A DNA stretch of 34,988 nucleotides from an uncultured Collinsella sp. (GTDB taxonomy: Bacteria; Actinomycetota; Coriobacteriia; Coriobacteriales; Coriobacteriaceae), in NCBI GenBank assembly GCA_958429225.1, contig CAUAJB010000013.1, positions 1 to 34,988 of the forward strand, written 5' to 3'. Shown here one piece after another: positions 16,848 to 25,141 of the stretch. The stretch's first letter is position 1, and the number at the start of each line of letters is the position of its first letter. Position numbers and translations under genes: made by a program. The notes beneath the pieces are model-generated. The model was not told where the DNA came from and did not search any database. It saw only the letters and a program-made list of their open reading frames with translations.

Positions 16848-17591
16848 CTATTGCATCGGGTCGGACAGGACCCGCTCGATCTCTGATGCGGGAAGTGCGC
16901 CTTGGCGCAGGATCTGGAGCCCGCCGTGCTGGAACGACACGATGGTCGAGGCGTCGCGACACGGGGTCTCACCGGCGTCGACGGCAACATCGACCCCCTC
17001 CAGGATGCGACCCTCGACGGCGGCAAAGCTTGCCGGCGAGGGCGCGCCGTGCGTGTTGGCGCTCGTACAGGCAAGGGGACTGCCGCAGGCGCGGATGAGC
17101 GCTTGGACCACAGGCGAGGCCGACGCGCGAAGAGCCACCGTGTCGTCGGCGGCACGCATAAAGGTCGGCACGCAGAGGGCCGCCTTGACCACGATAGTCA
17201 GGGCTCCCGGCCAGCATCGTCGCGCGAGTACGCGAGCCTCTTCGGGGATATCCACGCCATAGCGGTCGAGTGCTTCGGCATTATCAACCAGCCAGGCGAC
17301 CGTTTGGGTGAGCTTGCGCTGCTTGAGGGTAAAGATGCGGCGGTAGCCGGTACCGAGCGCAGGGACCGCGGCGCCATTGACGACAGCCTGCGGATCGCGC
17401 GGCCACGATGGGAATTCGCTTGTATCTTGGGGCACGGCGTCCGAGAAGGCGTTGACTGCCACGGCGACACCGTAGACGGTCTCGGTCGGGATCAAGGCCA
17501 GGCCGCCGCGGCCGAGTACCTCGGCCGTGCGCTCGACGGCGAGCCGATGCGGCTCGCGCGTTCCCTCGTATACCCGATAGACCGTCTGCAT
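16848..17591 (-). CDS. L-threonylcarbamoyladenylate synthase (Sua5/YciO/YrdC family)
   Basis: A 247-residue enzyme that makes threonylcarbamoyl-AMP from threonine, bicarbonate and ATP for the t6A37 tRNA modification. The PTETVYG loop is at residues 35-41 and a KxR motif (KQR) at 90-92. The DDTVALRAS and TSANTHGAPSP segments correspond to the conserved VxVRxP and SAN-x-SG elements. Unlike the compact TsaC, it has about 35 extra residues between PTETVYG and KxR, and no C-terminal Sua5 domain. Position downstream of prfA-prmC matches ywlC of B. subtilis, supporting a TsaC/Sua5 role. Confidence 0.8.
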   Translation of the reverse strand: MQTVYRVYEGTREPHRLAVERTAEVLGRGGLALIPTETVYGVAVAVNAFSDAVPQDTSEFPSWPRDPQAVVNGAAVPALGTGYRRIFTLKQRKLTQTVAWLVDNAEALDRYGVDIPEEARVLARRCWPGALTIVVKAALCVPTFMRAADDTVALRASASPVVQALIRACGSPLACTSANTHGAPSPASFAAVEGRILEGVDVAVDAGETPCRDASTIVSFQHGGLQILRQGALPASEIERVLSDPMQ

Positions 17592-17739
17592 GTGTATGCC
17601 AGCCCCTTACGCTCCGGTGCAAGTTTGTTTACTGTGGGGCATTCTCGCACGAAACATTCAACCTATTTGCCCAGAGCGCATGTTGGTTTGGTGAGCGGCT
17701 CTAGTAGTCGGTGAAAGTGAGGGGGTTAATTGAAGATTT

Positions 17740-18042
17740 TTAGCGCGCAAGCGTAACGGTACGATCGGGAAACTCGATGCTTGCAACCAGTTTTCCGCCG
17801 AGGCTCTCTGCGTACCTGCTCAGCGTGTCGAGCCTCATCGAACCCAACTCCCCACGCTCGAGCTCGGATACACGTTTTTGAGAAACGCCCATCGACTGGG
17901 CGACCGACGCCTGTGTTAGATCTTTTAACCTGCGAATCTGAGCAAGCTTATAGGCTTCGATACGATCGCGAGTCCTCTCCTGCTCGGCGGTAATGGAGTC
18001 GCGTGTTATCCCGCGAGATTCCATATACTCATGCAGTTCCAT
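17740..18042 (-). CDS. XRE-family antitoxin (HigA-like)
   Basis: A 100-residue protein with a helix-turn-helix at about residues 33-75 (LTQASVAQSMGVSQKRVSELERG). It overlaps the upstream toxin-like gene by 14 nt. In HigBA-type modules the antitoxin follows the toxin, binds it and represses the operon, and this layout fits. The N-terminal 30 residues are helical and charged, a plausible toxin-binding part. The DNA target is probably the dyad at 18434-18448. Confidence 0.8.
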   Translation of the reverse strand: MELHEYMESRGITRDSITAEQERTRDRIEAYKLAQIRRLKDLTQASVAQSMGVSQKRVSELERGELGSMRLDTLSRYAESLGGKLVASIEFPDRTVTLAR

Positions 18043-18424
18043 CTCGATCGAGCCTCCTTACGTGGCGACGGTATATTTGCTCGGCCCTTGGAATGTTGAT
18101 CGCATACCAACCGTTCCATTTTGCCCTTGACGATCCCGCTCGCGACTTATCACCCGCCAATAGCAATACCGCCTGGCGCTTGGGGTCAAAGGCGAAGAGG
18201 ATGCGAATCACCTGCCCACCACACGACGTCACTCTCAGCTCCTTTAAATGATGAAGCTTCGAGCCCTTTACGCGGTCAACCAGCGGACGACCAAGGCTGG
18301 GACCTTCCTTCTCGAGCACCAAAAGGTCTGCATAAATCTGCTTCAGCGTAGCTTCATCCTGCTCATCAAGCCAAGGTTCAATGTAATCAAGCACGATACG
18401 GTACCGATGCAGCTGATTTGACAT
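18029..18424 (-). CDS. RelE/HigB-like toxin (phage Gp49-like family)
   Basis: A 131-residue protein with the Gp49/HigB pattern: KLHHLKELRVTSCGGQVIRILFAFDPKRQAVLLLAGDKS, covering the two central strands with conserved Leu-x-Glu-Leu-Arg and an Arg in RILFAF. These proteins are ribosome-dependent mRNA endoribonucleases. It is longer than the usual 100-110 residues because of an N-terminal helix (IYADLLVLEKEGP). It is the first gene of the two-gene unit and starts at ATG 18424 with GGAGAAAGG upstream. The pair interrupts the conserved prmC-Sua5 order, so a horizontally acquired module is likely. Confidence 0.75.
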   Translation of the reverse strand: MSNQLHRYRIVLDYIEPWLDEQDEATLKQIYADLLVLEKEGPSLGRPLVDRVKGSKLHHLKELRVTSCGGQVIRILFAFDPKRQAVLLLAGDKSRAGSSRAKWNGWYAINIPRAEQIYRRHVRRLDRDGTA

Positions 18425-18433
18425 ACCTTTCTC

Positions 18434-18466
18434 CTTCTATAGTAGAAGTTTTACGGTATATTGCAA
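18434..18466 (-). promoter_or_regulatory. Promoter and dyad operator of the toxin-antitoxin pair
   Basis: CTTCTATAGTAGAAG (18434-18448) is a perfect 6-bp inverted repeat around TAG. It covers a minus-strand -10-like TACTAT (18444-18439), which lies 16 nt from a -35-like TTGCAA (18466-18461). An operator over the -10 box is the usual layout for an XRE antitoxin. Confidence 0.6.
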
Positions 18467-18499
18467 GGACAAACTTGCGCAAATGTCTATTTATTCAGC

Positions 18500-19759
18500 T
18501 TAAATACGCTGTTTGGGCTCGGTGACGATGGCTCGAACGATGCGGGGACGATCGGTGAGGTCGTGGACGATACGCACGTCCGAAAGGCCTGCTTGACGAC
18601 AGAGCTCGGCCGCGGCGTCGAGCGCGCCCTCGTAGAGCTCGCAGGCAAACAGGCCGCCGGCACGCAGCATGTAGGGCGCCGCGTTGAGCAGGCGGCGGAA
18701 GATATCGAGACCGTCGGCACCGCCCTCGAGCGCCAGATCGGGCTCAAAGTCCTTGACCTCATGCGGCAGCGAGCGCATGACATCGGTGGGGATGTAGGGC
18801 GGGTTGGAGACGAGTACGTCAAAGGTGCCCCACTCTTCGCGGGGAATGGAACTCACCAGGTTGGTGAGGCTGAAGGCGACCTCGTCGGACGTGAGGCCAA
18901 GCGCATCGCGGTTTTTGGTAGCAAGGTCGATGGCGCGCGGCTCGATATCGGTAGCAGTGCAGGTAACGTGCCCGCGGCGCTCCCAGGCAAGGGAGAGCGA
19001 AATGCAGCCCGTGCCGCAGCCGACCTCGAGAACGCGGGCAGTGCGGGGCTCGGCTGGGGCAGATACGTTAGCCTCGGCGGCATCTTGCGCGGGAGTCGCC
19101 TGTTGGTCGTTGTCCTCAATGGCGATGCCGTATTCGTCGAGCTCGGGCTCGGCGGCTTCCGCGGCTTCGGCTTCTGCTGCCTGCGCGGCGGCTTCCTCGG
19201 CCTCGCGGTCGGCCAGCTCCTCGGCATAGGCACGGCTGCCCAGCACGTCGCTGCCTAGCGCCGCCTCATCGGCAGCCGTCAGGTTAGCGGCACGGCGCTC
19301 GGCAGTCGCGCGCTCGTCGGCCAGCGCAGCCTCGGCTTTGCGCGCCTGCTCGACCTCATCGTTCCAAGGCAGCTCAACACGCTGACGGGCAGCGACCTCG
19401 GGGCTCAGCACCTCGGCATCCAGATAATTGAGGACTTCCTCGACGAGCATCTCGGTCTCGGGGCGCGGAATGAGCACACCGGGGGCGCACGCGACGTCGA
19501 TCATGCGAAACTGCGTGCTGCCCGTGATGTATTGCAGCGGCTCGCCCTTAGCGCGGCGGACAACGGCCGCATGCATGGTCTCGAGCTGGGCCGCGTTAAG
19601 CATCTCGTCCATACGCATATATAGGTCAATGCGCGCCAGGCCCGTGGCGGCGCACAGCAGCCACTCGGCAGAAAGACGGGGGTGCTCCTCGCCGCGCTCG
19701 GCCAGGTACTCCTTGGTCCACTCGAGACAACGCTTGATGGTCCAAATCTCGTTTGCCAT
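18500..19759 (-). CDS. prmC: Peptide chain release factor N5-glutamine methyltransferase (PrmC/HemK), with a large insertion
   Basis: A 419-residue SAM-dependent enzyme that methylates the Gln of the GGQ motif in release factors. The N-terminal helical domain ends in LIPRPETEMLVEEVL (residues 96-110). The Rossmann domain begins at VLEVGCGTGCISLSL (243-257), and the substrate-binding SNPPYIP lies at 318-324. Between the first two, where relatives have roughly 20 residues, about 130 Ala/Glu-rich residues (111-240) are inserted and probably form a charged helical or disordered arm. All catalytic motifs are intact. The start is ATG at 19759 with GGGGAGGG upstream; a frame open to 19834 is not preferred. 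A weak -10 (TACAAT, 19813-19808) may give it its own promoter. Confidence 0.92.
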   Translation of the reverse strand: MANEIWTIKRCLEWTKEYLAERGEEHPRLSAEWLLCAATGLARIDLYMRMDEMLNAAQLETMHAAVVRRAKGEPLQYITGSTQFRMIDVACAPGVLIPRPETEMLVEEVLNYLDAEVLSPEVAARQRVELPWNDEVEQARKAEAALADERATAERRAANLTAADEAALGSDVLGSRAYAEELADREAEEAAAQAAEAEAAEAAEPELDEYGIAIEDNDQQATPAQDAAEANVSAPAEPRTARVLEVGCGTGCISLSLAWERRGHVTCTATDIEPRAIDLATKNRDALGLTSDEVAFSLTNLVSSIPREEWGTFDVLVSNPPYIPTDVMRSLPHEVKDFEPDLALEGGADGLDIFRRLLNAAPYMLRAGGLFACELYEGALDAAAELCRQAGLSDVRIVHDLTDRPRIVRAIVTEPKQRI

Positions 19760-20248
19760 GGGGCCCTCCCCTCTTAAGCGCCGGACGGCGCGCGAATGTC
19801 GGAGCAGATTGTACGCGAGGGCGGCACGCGGCAAGGGACGATTGGAAGCGATTATCGAGAATCAGCCCAGAATTTTGCTTGAATCGCAATCGAAGTGTTC
19901 ATTCGTCGACGTCTAAATCTGCATCCGTCAAGCTTTTGGCAAGGTTGACCCAAAACTGACCAATATCTAACCAAGAACTTGCCACATCACTTGACGCGCG
20001 ACGCATCAAAAAATGACACGCGACTTCTTGGACGATTTTTTGAGCATTATTTTCGATAGCAGATGAATGCCGCTAATTTCTTTGAGCAGGTAGCCGGCTT
20101 AATGGCCATCAAAGCCGATTAAATAACATCTCAAAGCAATGTACCCAACCTAGTCATTTAAGAACGTCCCCAATGACTACATCTAAGGCGCCGCAGGTTG
20201 AGCATACCGCATCCGGAGCAAGGCAACACCGCAGGTAGAGGACGGACA
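19760..20248. other. Long non-coding spacer between prfA and prmC
   Basis: Nearly 500 bp without a supportable gene. From about 19900 to 20130 the sequence is clearly richer in A/T than its surroundings. It contains two copies of TGACRCGCGAC (19992-20002 and 20014-20024, 22 bp apart). At 20151-20179 it holds an inverted repeat TAGTCATT/AATGACTA around TAAGAACGTCCCC, related to the repeat at 34762-34821. Very short frames here lack ribosome binding sites. Confidence 0.5.
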
Positions 20249-20391
20249 GCGAGCGGGTCGCATTTGAGACAAGGTGACGTGAAACGAAAGGGCGCTGACC
20301 TTCTGGTCGCGCCCTTGAAGTTGAACGTCAGATTGTCCAAATGCGGCCCGCGCAGCGTCGGCTGGTCCGCCGTTCGGTAGAACGGCGGAAC
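20249..20391 (-). repeat. Two-hairpin 3' element, copy 2 (after prfA)
   Basis: On the minus strand hairpin 1 (20367-20388, arms CCGCCGTTC/GAACGGCGG) starts 3 nt after the prfA stop, followed by a GACGCTGCGCG linker. The long hairpin (20260-20344) has outer arms GCATTTG/CAAATGC, then GACAA/TTGTC and TGACG/CGTCA, an AAGGGCGC/GCGCCCTT middle stem and the same apical GACC-AGAA-GGTC. Most stem bases differ from copies 1 and 3 yet still pair. Only three T follow the middle stem. Confidence 0.75.
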
Positions 20392-21459
20392 CTACACAGC
20401 CTGCGCCAGCTTCTCGGCTCGCTCGGCGGCGGCGAGTGCCTCGATCACGGTGCCGAGCTGATCGCCCAGAAGGACGCCGTTGTAGGTGGAGTTGAAGCCG
20501 ATGCGGTGATCGGTCACGCGGTCCTGGGGCTGGTTGTAGGTACGGATCTTCTCGGAACGGTTGCCATGGCCGATCTGGCTCTGGCGCTCGGCACCGAGCT
20601 CGGCCTGCTGCTTCTCGAGCTCCATCTCGTACAGACGGGCACGCAGCATCTGCATGCAGACCTCGCGGTTCTGGATCTGGGAGCGCTGCTCCTGCGACTG
20701 CACCACGGTGTTGGTGGGCAGGTGGGTAATGCGCACGGCGGAGTAGGTGGTGTTAACGCACTGACCGCCAGGGCCGGAGGCGCAGTAGGTGTCGATGCGC
20801 AGGTCGGACTGGTTGATCTGGACGTCGATCTCCTCGGCCTCGGGAAGCACGGCGACGGTAGCCGTGGAGGTCTGAATGCGGCCCTGGGACTCGGTCTTGG
20901 GGACGCGCTGGACGCGGTGCACGCCGGACTCGTACTTCATGACGGAGTAGACGCGGTCGCCCTCGACCTTGAACTCAATGGACTTAAAGCCACCGGCCTC
21001 GCTGGGGCTGGAGTCGAGCACGGTAGTCTTCCAGCCGCGCGACTCGCAAAAGCGCTGATACATCTTGTACAGGTCGCCGGCGAAGATGGCCGCCTCGTCG
21101 CCACCGGCGGCGGAGCGGATCTCGACGATGGTGTTCTTGTCGTCGTTGGGGTCGCTCGGGATGAGCATGTACTTGATGTCTTCCTCGAGCTGGGGGAGCT
21201 TGGCCTCGTTTTCGGAGATGTCCATCTGGAGCATCTCCTTCTCATCGGCATCGGTGGTATCGTGCAGCATTTCCTTGGCAGCCTCGATGTCATCGAGCGC
21301 GCCGATGTACTCGCGCGAGGCGGCAATGAGGTCGGACTGGTGCGCATACTCCTTGTTGAGACGCGTGAACTCCTTGATATCGGAGGCGACGGCCGGGTCG
21401 GAAAGCTTCTTCTCGAGCTCCTCGTAGGCCTTGATGATCTTTTCGAGCTTGTCGCGCAT
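20392..21459 (-). CDS. prfA: Peptide chain release factor 1
   Basis: A 355-residue class I release factor that reads UAA/UAG and triggers peptide release. The catalytic GGQ is in SGPGGQCVNTTYSAVRITH. The QGRIQTSTATVAVLPE region and the absence of RF2-type SPF context mark it as RF1. The start is ATG at 21459 with GGAG 6 nt upstream; an in-frame extension to 21633 lies in the leader and has unlike composition. The downstream partner prmC, which methylates this GGQ, is displaced by about 630 bp. Confidence 0.95.
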   Translation of the reverse strand: MRDKLEKIIKAYEELEKKLSDPAVASDIKEFTRLNKEYAHQSDLIAASREYIGALDDIEAAKEMLHDTTDADEKEMLQMDISENEAKLPQLEEDIKYMLIPSDPNDDKNTIVEIRSAAGGDEAAIFAGDLYKMYQRFCESRGWKTTVLDSSPSEAGGFKSIEFKVEGDRVYSVMKYESGVHRVQRVPKTESQGRIQTSTATVAVLPEAEEIDVQINQSDLRIDTYCASGPGGQCVNTTYSAVRITHLPTNTVVQSQEQRSQIQNREVCMQMLRARLYEMELEKQQAELGAERQSQIGHGNRSEKIRTYNQPQDRVTDHRIGFNSTYNGVLLGDQLGTVIEALAAAERAEKLAQAV

Positions 21460-21653
21460 GACGGACTCCTTTATATGCGTGAAGGCGAAAATCGGCAGAA
21501 TTGATGGGGCGCGAGGCGCCACTGCGGGGGTAAGCCCAGCTAGAGCATGTCGATCTTCAGATACATGCGCATCCCTTCGCGTATGGGGTACATAGTTGCG
21601 GTCTAACCCATATATGATAGCGTGCGCAGGCAAACCTGCATATAACCCGCACG

Positions 21654-21688
21654 GAATCCGACAAAGAGACAGTCCCTTTGTCGGATTC
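21654..21688 (-). repeat. GACAAAG/CTTTGTC palindrome, copy 1
   Basis: A 35-bp near-perfect palindrome with 17-bp arms and one mismatch, core GACAAAGAGAC/GTCCCTTTGTC, extended here by GAATCC/GGATTC. It overlaps the last base of the M20 peptidase stop codon, so it can form a hairpin directly at the 3' end of that gene. Related copies are at 28395, 31897 and 33445. Confidence 0.75.
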
Positions 21689-23103
21689 TAGAGCGTGTGG
21701 AGCAGGGCGATGAGGAAGCGGACACCCTGGAGGTAGGCGCAGCGAGTGATGCGCTCGTTAGTGCCGTGGACGCCGCGATCGCACTCGTCATCGTCGACCA
21801 CAAAGGCCGAGAAGCGAATGCACTCGGAGCAAATGCGCTGGTAGTTGGCAGCGTCGGTCGCACCGATCACGGTCGAAGGGACAATCGCCAACGGCTCAGA
21901 TGATCCGTTTTCCTCTGTCCCCAATGGATCACGGAAATAGCGGGCGGCGATGGCGCGAACGGCCTCGAGCCCCGGTCCACCGACACGCGGAGACGGCGAA
22001 GGCTCGGAGCTGCCGGGGCCCAGCTCCACTTCGACACGACCGGCAAGGTCCGCCCCGGCAACCGCCTCACGGCAGCACGCCACAACGTCGGCCACGCTCG
22101 TACCCTCGAGCATGCGGAAGTTAATGTTGGCCCACATATCCTGCGGCATTACGTTGGCGCCGGTGCTACCACCCTCGATCTGCGTGGGCGCGCAGGTGGT
22201 CGTCACCAGCGGATAGAGCTTTTTACTGGCGAGGCAATCGCGGACAATGGCATCCCCGTTGGCGGCAATTTCATCGGCCGTGTAGAGCCTCAACTCGATG
22301 AGTTGAGCGGCAAGCAAGTCGGTCACGCGCGTCGGCCACTCGATATCGCAGATTGCGGTGATGGCACGGCTGAGCACCTCGAGTGAAGTGCCCCCGTAGG
22401 GGTTGGAGGAATGCCCGCCCTCGCTACGCGTCCTCAACACGATATCGGCATAGCCCTTCTCCGCGAGGTCGGCATGCATGAGCCAACCCCCGCCCGCGCC
22501 ATACTCGGCAGCCGAAACAATACGGTAGTCACCCTCGTCGATCAGGTACTCAAGCTCAATGCCGCGCTCCTCGAGCGCGCGGCCGATGGCGCCTGCGCCG
22601 CACTGCGTGGTTTCCTCGTCCTGGCCAAAGGCGAGCAGCAGGGTACGCTTGTGCTCCCAGCCGTGCGCGAACGCATACTCAACCGCCTCGAGAATGCCTG
22701 CGACCTGGTCTTTCATATCGATGGCGCCGCGACCCCAAATGTAGGTGTCGTCCACATGTCCGCTAAAGGGGGCATGCGTCCAGTCAGCCTCGGTGCCGGG
22801 TACCACGGGAACCACGTCCATGTGGCCCATGAGCATAATGGGCTTGAGGGCAGAGTCGGAACCGCCAAGCGTCACCAATAGCGAATGGTCGATAAGCTCG
22901 ACCTTACCCGCCGTAAATACGTGCGGCCAAGCCTGCTGCATATACGAGCGCAGGTCGTCGAACGGCTGCCAGTCCACCGCCTCGGCATCCATACTCGAAA
23001 TAGTCGGAAACGACAGCACGCGGCCCAGGCGCTCGCACGCACCAGCTTCGTCCAAATCGGCAAAATCATCCTCATGCGCAAAGAAGCGCCAGACCTCGGC
23101 CAT
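21688..23103 (-). CDS. M20 family peptidase (carboxypeptidase/N-acyl amino acid hydrolase type)
   Basis: A 471-residue zinc peptidase related to yeast Cps1 and mammalian PM20D1. Metal-site motifs in order are MGHMDVVPV, WGRGAIDMKD (bridging Asp), FGQDEET (catalytic Glu pair) and the C-terminal GVHGTNE with the last His ligand. A lid domain lies between about residues 200 and 330. No signal peptide is seen, so it acts in the cytoplasm. The start is ATG at 23103 with AAAGGA 5 nt upstream. It lies about 70 bp after an amino-acid importer on the same strand and may process imported peptides or acylated amino acids; the substrate is unknown. Confidence 0.88.
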   Translation of the reverse strand: MAEVWRFFAHEDDFADLDEAGACERLGRVLSFPTISSMDAEAVDWQPFDDLRSYMQQAWPHVFTAGKVELIDHSLLVTLGGSDSALKPIMLMGHMDVVPVVPGTEADWTHAPFSGHVDDTYIWGRGAIDMKDQVAGILEAVEYAFAHGWEHKRTLLLAFGQDEETTQCGAGAIGRALEERGIELEYLIDEGDYRIVSAAEYGAGGGWLMHADLAEKGYADIVLRTRSEGGHSSNPYGGTSLEVLSRAITAICDIEWPTRVTDLLAAQLIELRLYTADEIAANGDAIVRDCLASKKLYPLVTTTCAPTQIEGGSTGANVMPQDMWANINFRMLEGTSVADVVACCREAVAGADLAGRVEVELGPGSSEPSPSPRVGGPGLEAVRAIAARYFRDPLGTEENGSSEPLAIVPSTVIGATDAANYQRICSECIRFSAFVVDDDECDRGVHGTNERITRCAYLQGVRFLIALLHTL

Positions 23104-23127
23104 GACATCCTTTCGATTGTGATGACG

Positions 23128-23152
23128 AGGGCCGCCCCACCGGAGCGGCCCT
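23128..23152 (-). terminator. Possible terminator hairpin after the ABC operon
   Basis: AGGGCCGC and GCGGCCCT form an 8-bp GC stem between the ABC ATPase stop and the M20 peptidase start. There is no T run, so partial read-through into the peptidase gene is possible. Confidence 0.4.
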
Positions 23153-23175
23153 GCCACGTAAGCGTTTGCGGTCGG

Positions 23176-23961
23176 CTATTTGTCCTCGAGATAACGCGAG
23201 AGGAACTCGCGGGTACGCTGGTGCTTGGGGTTGCCGAAGAGCTCCGTCGGCGCGGCGTCCTCGAGGACCACGCCCTTGTCCATAAAGACCACGCGGTCGG
23301 ACACCGTGCGGGCAAAGGCCATCTCGTGCGTGACGACGACCATGGTCATGCCGTCGGCAGCGAGCTTGCGCATGACCTCGAGCACCTCTCCCACGATCTC
23401 GGGGTCGAGTGCGGAGGTCGGCTCGTCGAACAGCATGATCTGCGGATTCATGCATAGGGCACGAGCGATGGCAACGCGCTGCTTTTGGCCGCCGGACAGG
23501 CGACCCACGGCGGCGTGCGCGAACTTCTCGAGCCCCACGCTCGTCAGATGCTCCATCGCGACCTTCTCGGCCTCGGCCTTGCCCATCTTTTTGAGCGTGA
23601 CGGGCGCGAGTGTGCAGTTGTCGAGCACGTCCATGTTGTTGAACAGGTTAAAGCCCTGGAACACCATGCCGATGTCCTCACGCAGCTTGTTAATGTTGCA
23701 ACGCTCGGCCGTGAGGTCCTGGCCATGGAACCAGATGTGGCCCGCGTCCGGGGTCTCGAGCAGGTTGAGGCAGCGCAGGAAGGTCGACTTGCCCGAGCCC
23801 GAGGCGCCGATAATGGTGACGACCTCGCCGGGATTGACGGACAGGTCGATGCCCTTGAGCACCTCGAGCGAGCCGAAGCTCTTGCGCAGGCCCTCGACGC
23901 GGATGAGCGGCTCATTGGTCTGTGCGGCGGCCGCAACGCCGGTAATGGCGGTATCTGCCAT
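23176..23961 (-). CDS. Amino-acid ABC transporter ATP-binding protein
   Basis: A 261-residue ATPase of the polar amino-acid uptake (GlnQ/HisP) family. Walker A is GASGSGKST, the Q-loop lies in MVFQGFNLF, the ABC signature is LSGGQKQRVAIARAL, Walker B with switch is IMLFDEPTSALDPE, and the H-loop is THEMAFAR. Start ATG 23961 has GAGGAG about 9 nt upstream. It works with the permease and receptor encoded immediately before it in the operon. Confidence 0.95.
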   Translation of the reverse strand: MADTAITGVAAAAQTNEPLIRVEGLRKSFGSLEVLKGIDLSVNPGEVVTIIGASGSGKSTFLRCLNLLETPDAGHIWFHGQDLTAERCNINKLREDIGMVFQGFNLFNNMDVLDNCTLAPVTLKKMGKAEAEKVAMEHLTSVGLEKFAHAAVGRLSGGQKQRVAIARALCMNPQIMLFDEPTSALDPEIVGEVLEVMRKLAADGMTMVVVTHEMAFARTVSDRVVFMDKGVVLEDAAPTELFGNPKHQRTREFLSRYLEDK

Positions 23962-23983
23962 GATGATTCTCCTCGTCTTGAGC

Positions 23984-25132
23984 CTAGTTGGAGCTGGGCA
24001 GCGTGACCGGAGCCTCGGCGCCGAGCTTTTTGCCAAAGGCCTCGAGCAGGCGGCTCGCCACGAGCGTCAGGATCAGGTAGACCACGAGCGCCACGCAGTA
24101 GACCTCCATCTGGCGGTAGTACACGCCGGCGACGGTGGTGGTGGCGTACATAAGGTCGAACACGCCGATGACCGAGAGCACCGACGAATCCTTGATGTTG
24201 ATGATGAGCTCGTTGGTGAGCGCCGGAATCGCGTTTTTAATGCCCTGGGGGAACACGACTTTGCGCATGGCTTGCCACTGCGACAGGCCCAGCGAGCGTG
24301 CTGCCTCGGCCTGGCCGGGATCGATGGACTCGATGCCGCCGCGCAGGACCTCCATCATGTAGGCGGTGGAGTTGAGCGAGATGGTAACGAGGCCGGCGGT
24401 GAAGGTACTCCAAATCTGGTTGGCCTGAGCGGTCTCGAAGCCCATGCCGCGCAAAACGGTGAAGCCCGCGTAATAGATGAGCAGACCCTGGACCATCATG
24501 GGCGTGCCGCGCACGATGGTGGAGTAGATGGTCGCAAAGCCGCGGCCGATACTCTTAAAGAAGCGCACCAGGTCGTTGTCCACGCGGTCGAAGGTCTGAA
24601 TACGCAGGAACACAAAGAGCAGCGCCAGGAAGAATGCGATGACGGTGCCGAAGGTGGCAAGCGCGATGGTGATCTCGATACCGCGAATGAAGAAGTCGCC
24701 GCTCTTGTAGGTCATGTAGACCAGGCTCGACAAAAAGTCGCTGGGGTTGGAATCCGAGACAATGCTCACCTGCACCAGATCGATAAACGACATGACGCAG
24801 CGGTCGATAAAGAAAACTGCCGCGATGGCGACCACGACGTAGCTGCCTAAGCGTGCTCCACGACGGAAACGCTCAGATGCGAACGGCGATTTTTCGCGAT
24901 AGTCGCTCCAGTGCATAAGCTTGGTGACCAGCGCCGCCGCCGACACGACGAGCCACGCCCACAGGATTGCCCAAAGGCAATCTTGAAACACGCCCGTGGG
25001 AGCCAAGAAGCTCAGCGGTGTGGGGTTGCGCTGGCTAAACGCCAGGCCGAGCGCCGCGATAACGCTCGTGCCCAGGTACACATAACGGTGGTCGGCCTTG
25101 ATAAAGGAGGCCAGACGATTGATGGTTTTCAT
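23984..25132 (-). CDS. Amino-acid ABC transporter permease with N-terminal membrane extension
   Basis: A 382-residue permease. The C-terminal 230 residues are a standard HisM/GlnP-type domain with the coupling motif EAARSLGLSQWQAMRKVVFPQ and five membrane helices. The first 130 residues are extra: three further hydrophobic segments (about 20-35, 50-72 and 95-115) with a basic loop. Most relatives have about 220-250 residues. A single permease gene implies a homodimer. The gene lies 9 nt after the receptor gene. Confidence 0.92.
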   Translation of the reverse strand: MKTINRLASFIKADHRYVYLGTSVIAALGLAFSQRNPTPLSFLAPTGVFQDCLWAILWAWLVVSAAALVTKLMHWSDYREKSPFASERFRRGARLGSYVVVAIAAVFFIDRCVMSFIDLVQVSIVSDSNPSDFLSSLVYMTYKSGDFFIRGIEITIALATFGTVIAFFLALLFVFLRIQTFDRVDNDLVRFFKSIGRGFATIYSTIVRGTPMMVQGLLIYYAGFTVLRGMGFETAQANQIWSTFTAGLVTISLNSTAYMMEVLRGGIESIDPGQAEAARSLGLSQWQAMRKVVFPQGIKNAIPALTNELIINIKDSSVLSVIGVFDLMYATTTVAGVYYRQMEVYCVALVVYLILTLVASRLLEAFGKKLGAEAPVTLPSSN

Positions 25133-25141
25133 GCTGCCTCC

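Noticed and set aside
15371..17098. Plus-strand frame of 575 codons opposite glpK and the Sua5-like gene
   Set aside because: Antisense shadow spanning two real genes and their gap.
20063..20122. Tiny 19-codon frame in the prfA-prmC spacer
   Set aside because: It has no ribosome binding site and no recognisable product; it could be a remnant but nothing supports expression.
23225..24850. Plus-strand frame of 541 codons opposite the ABC ATPase and permease
   Set aside because: Antisense shadow; the minus strand carries complete family motifs.
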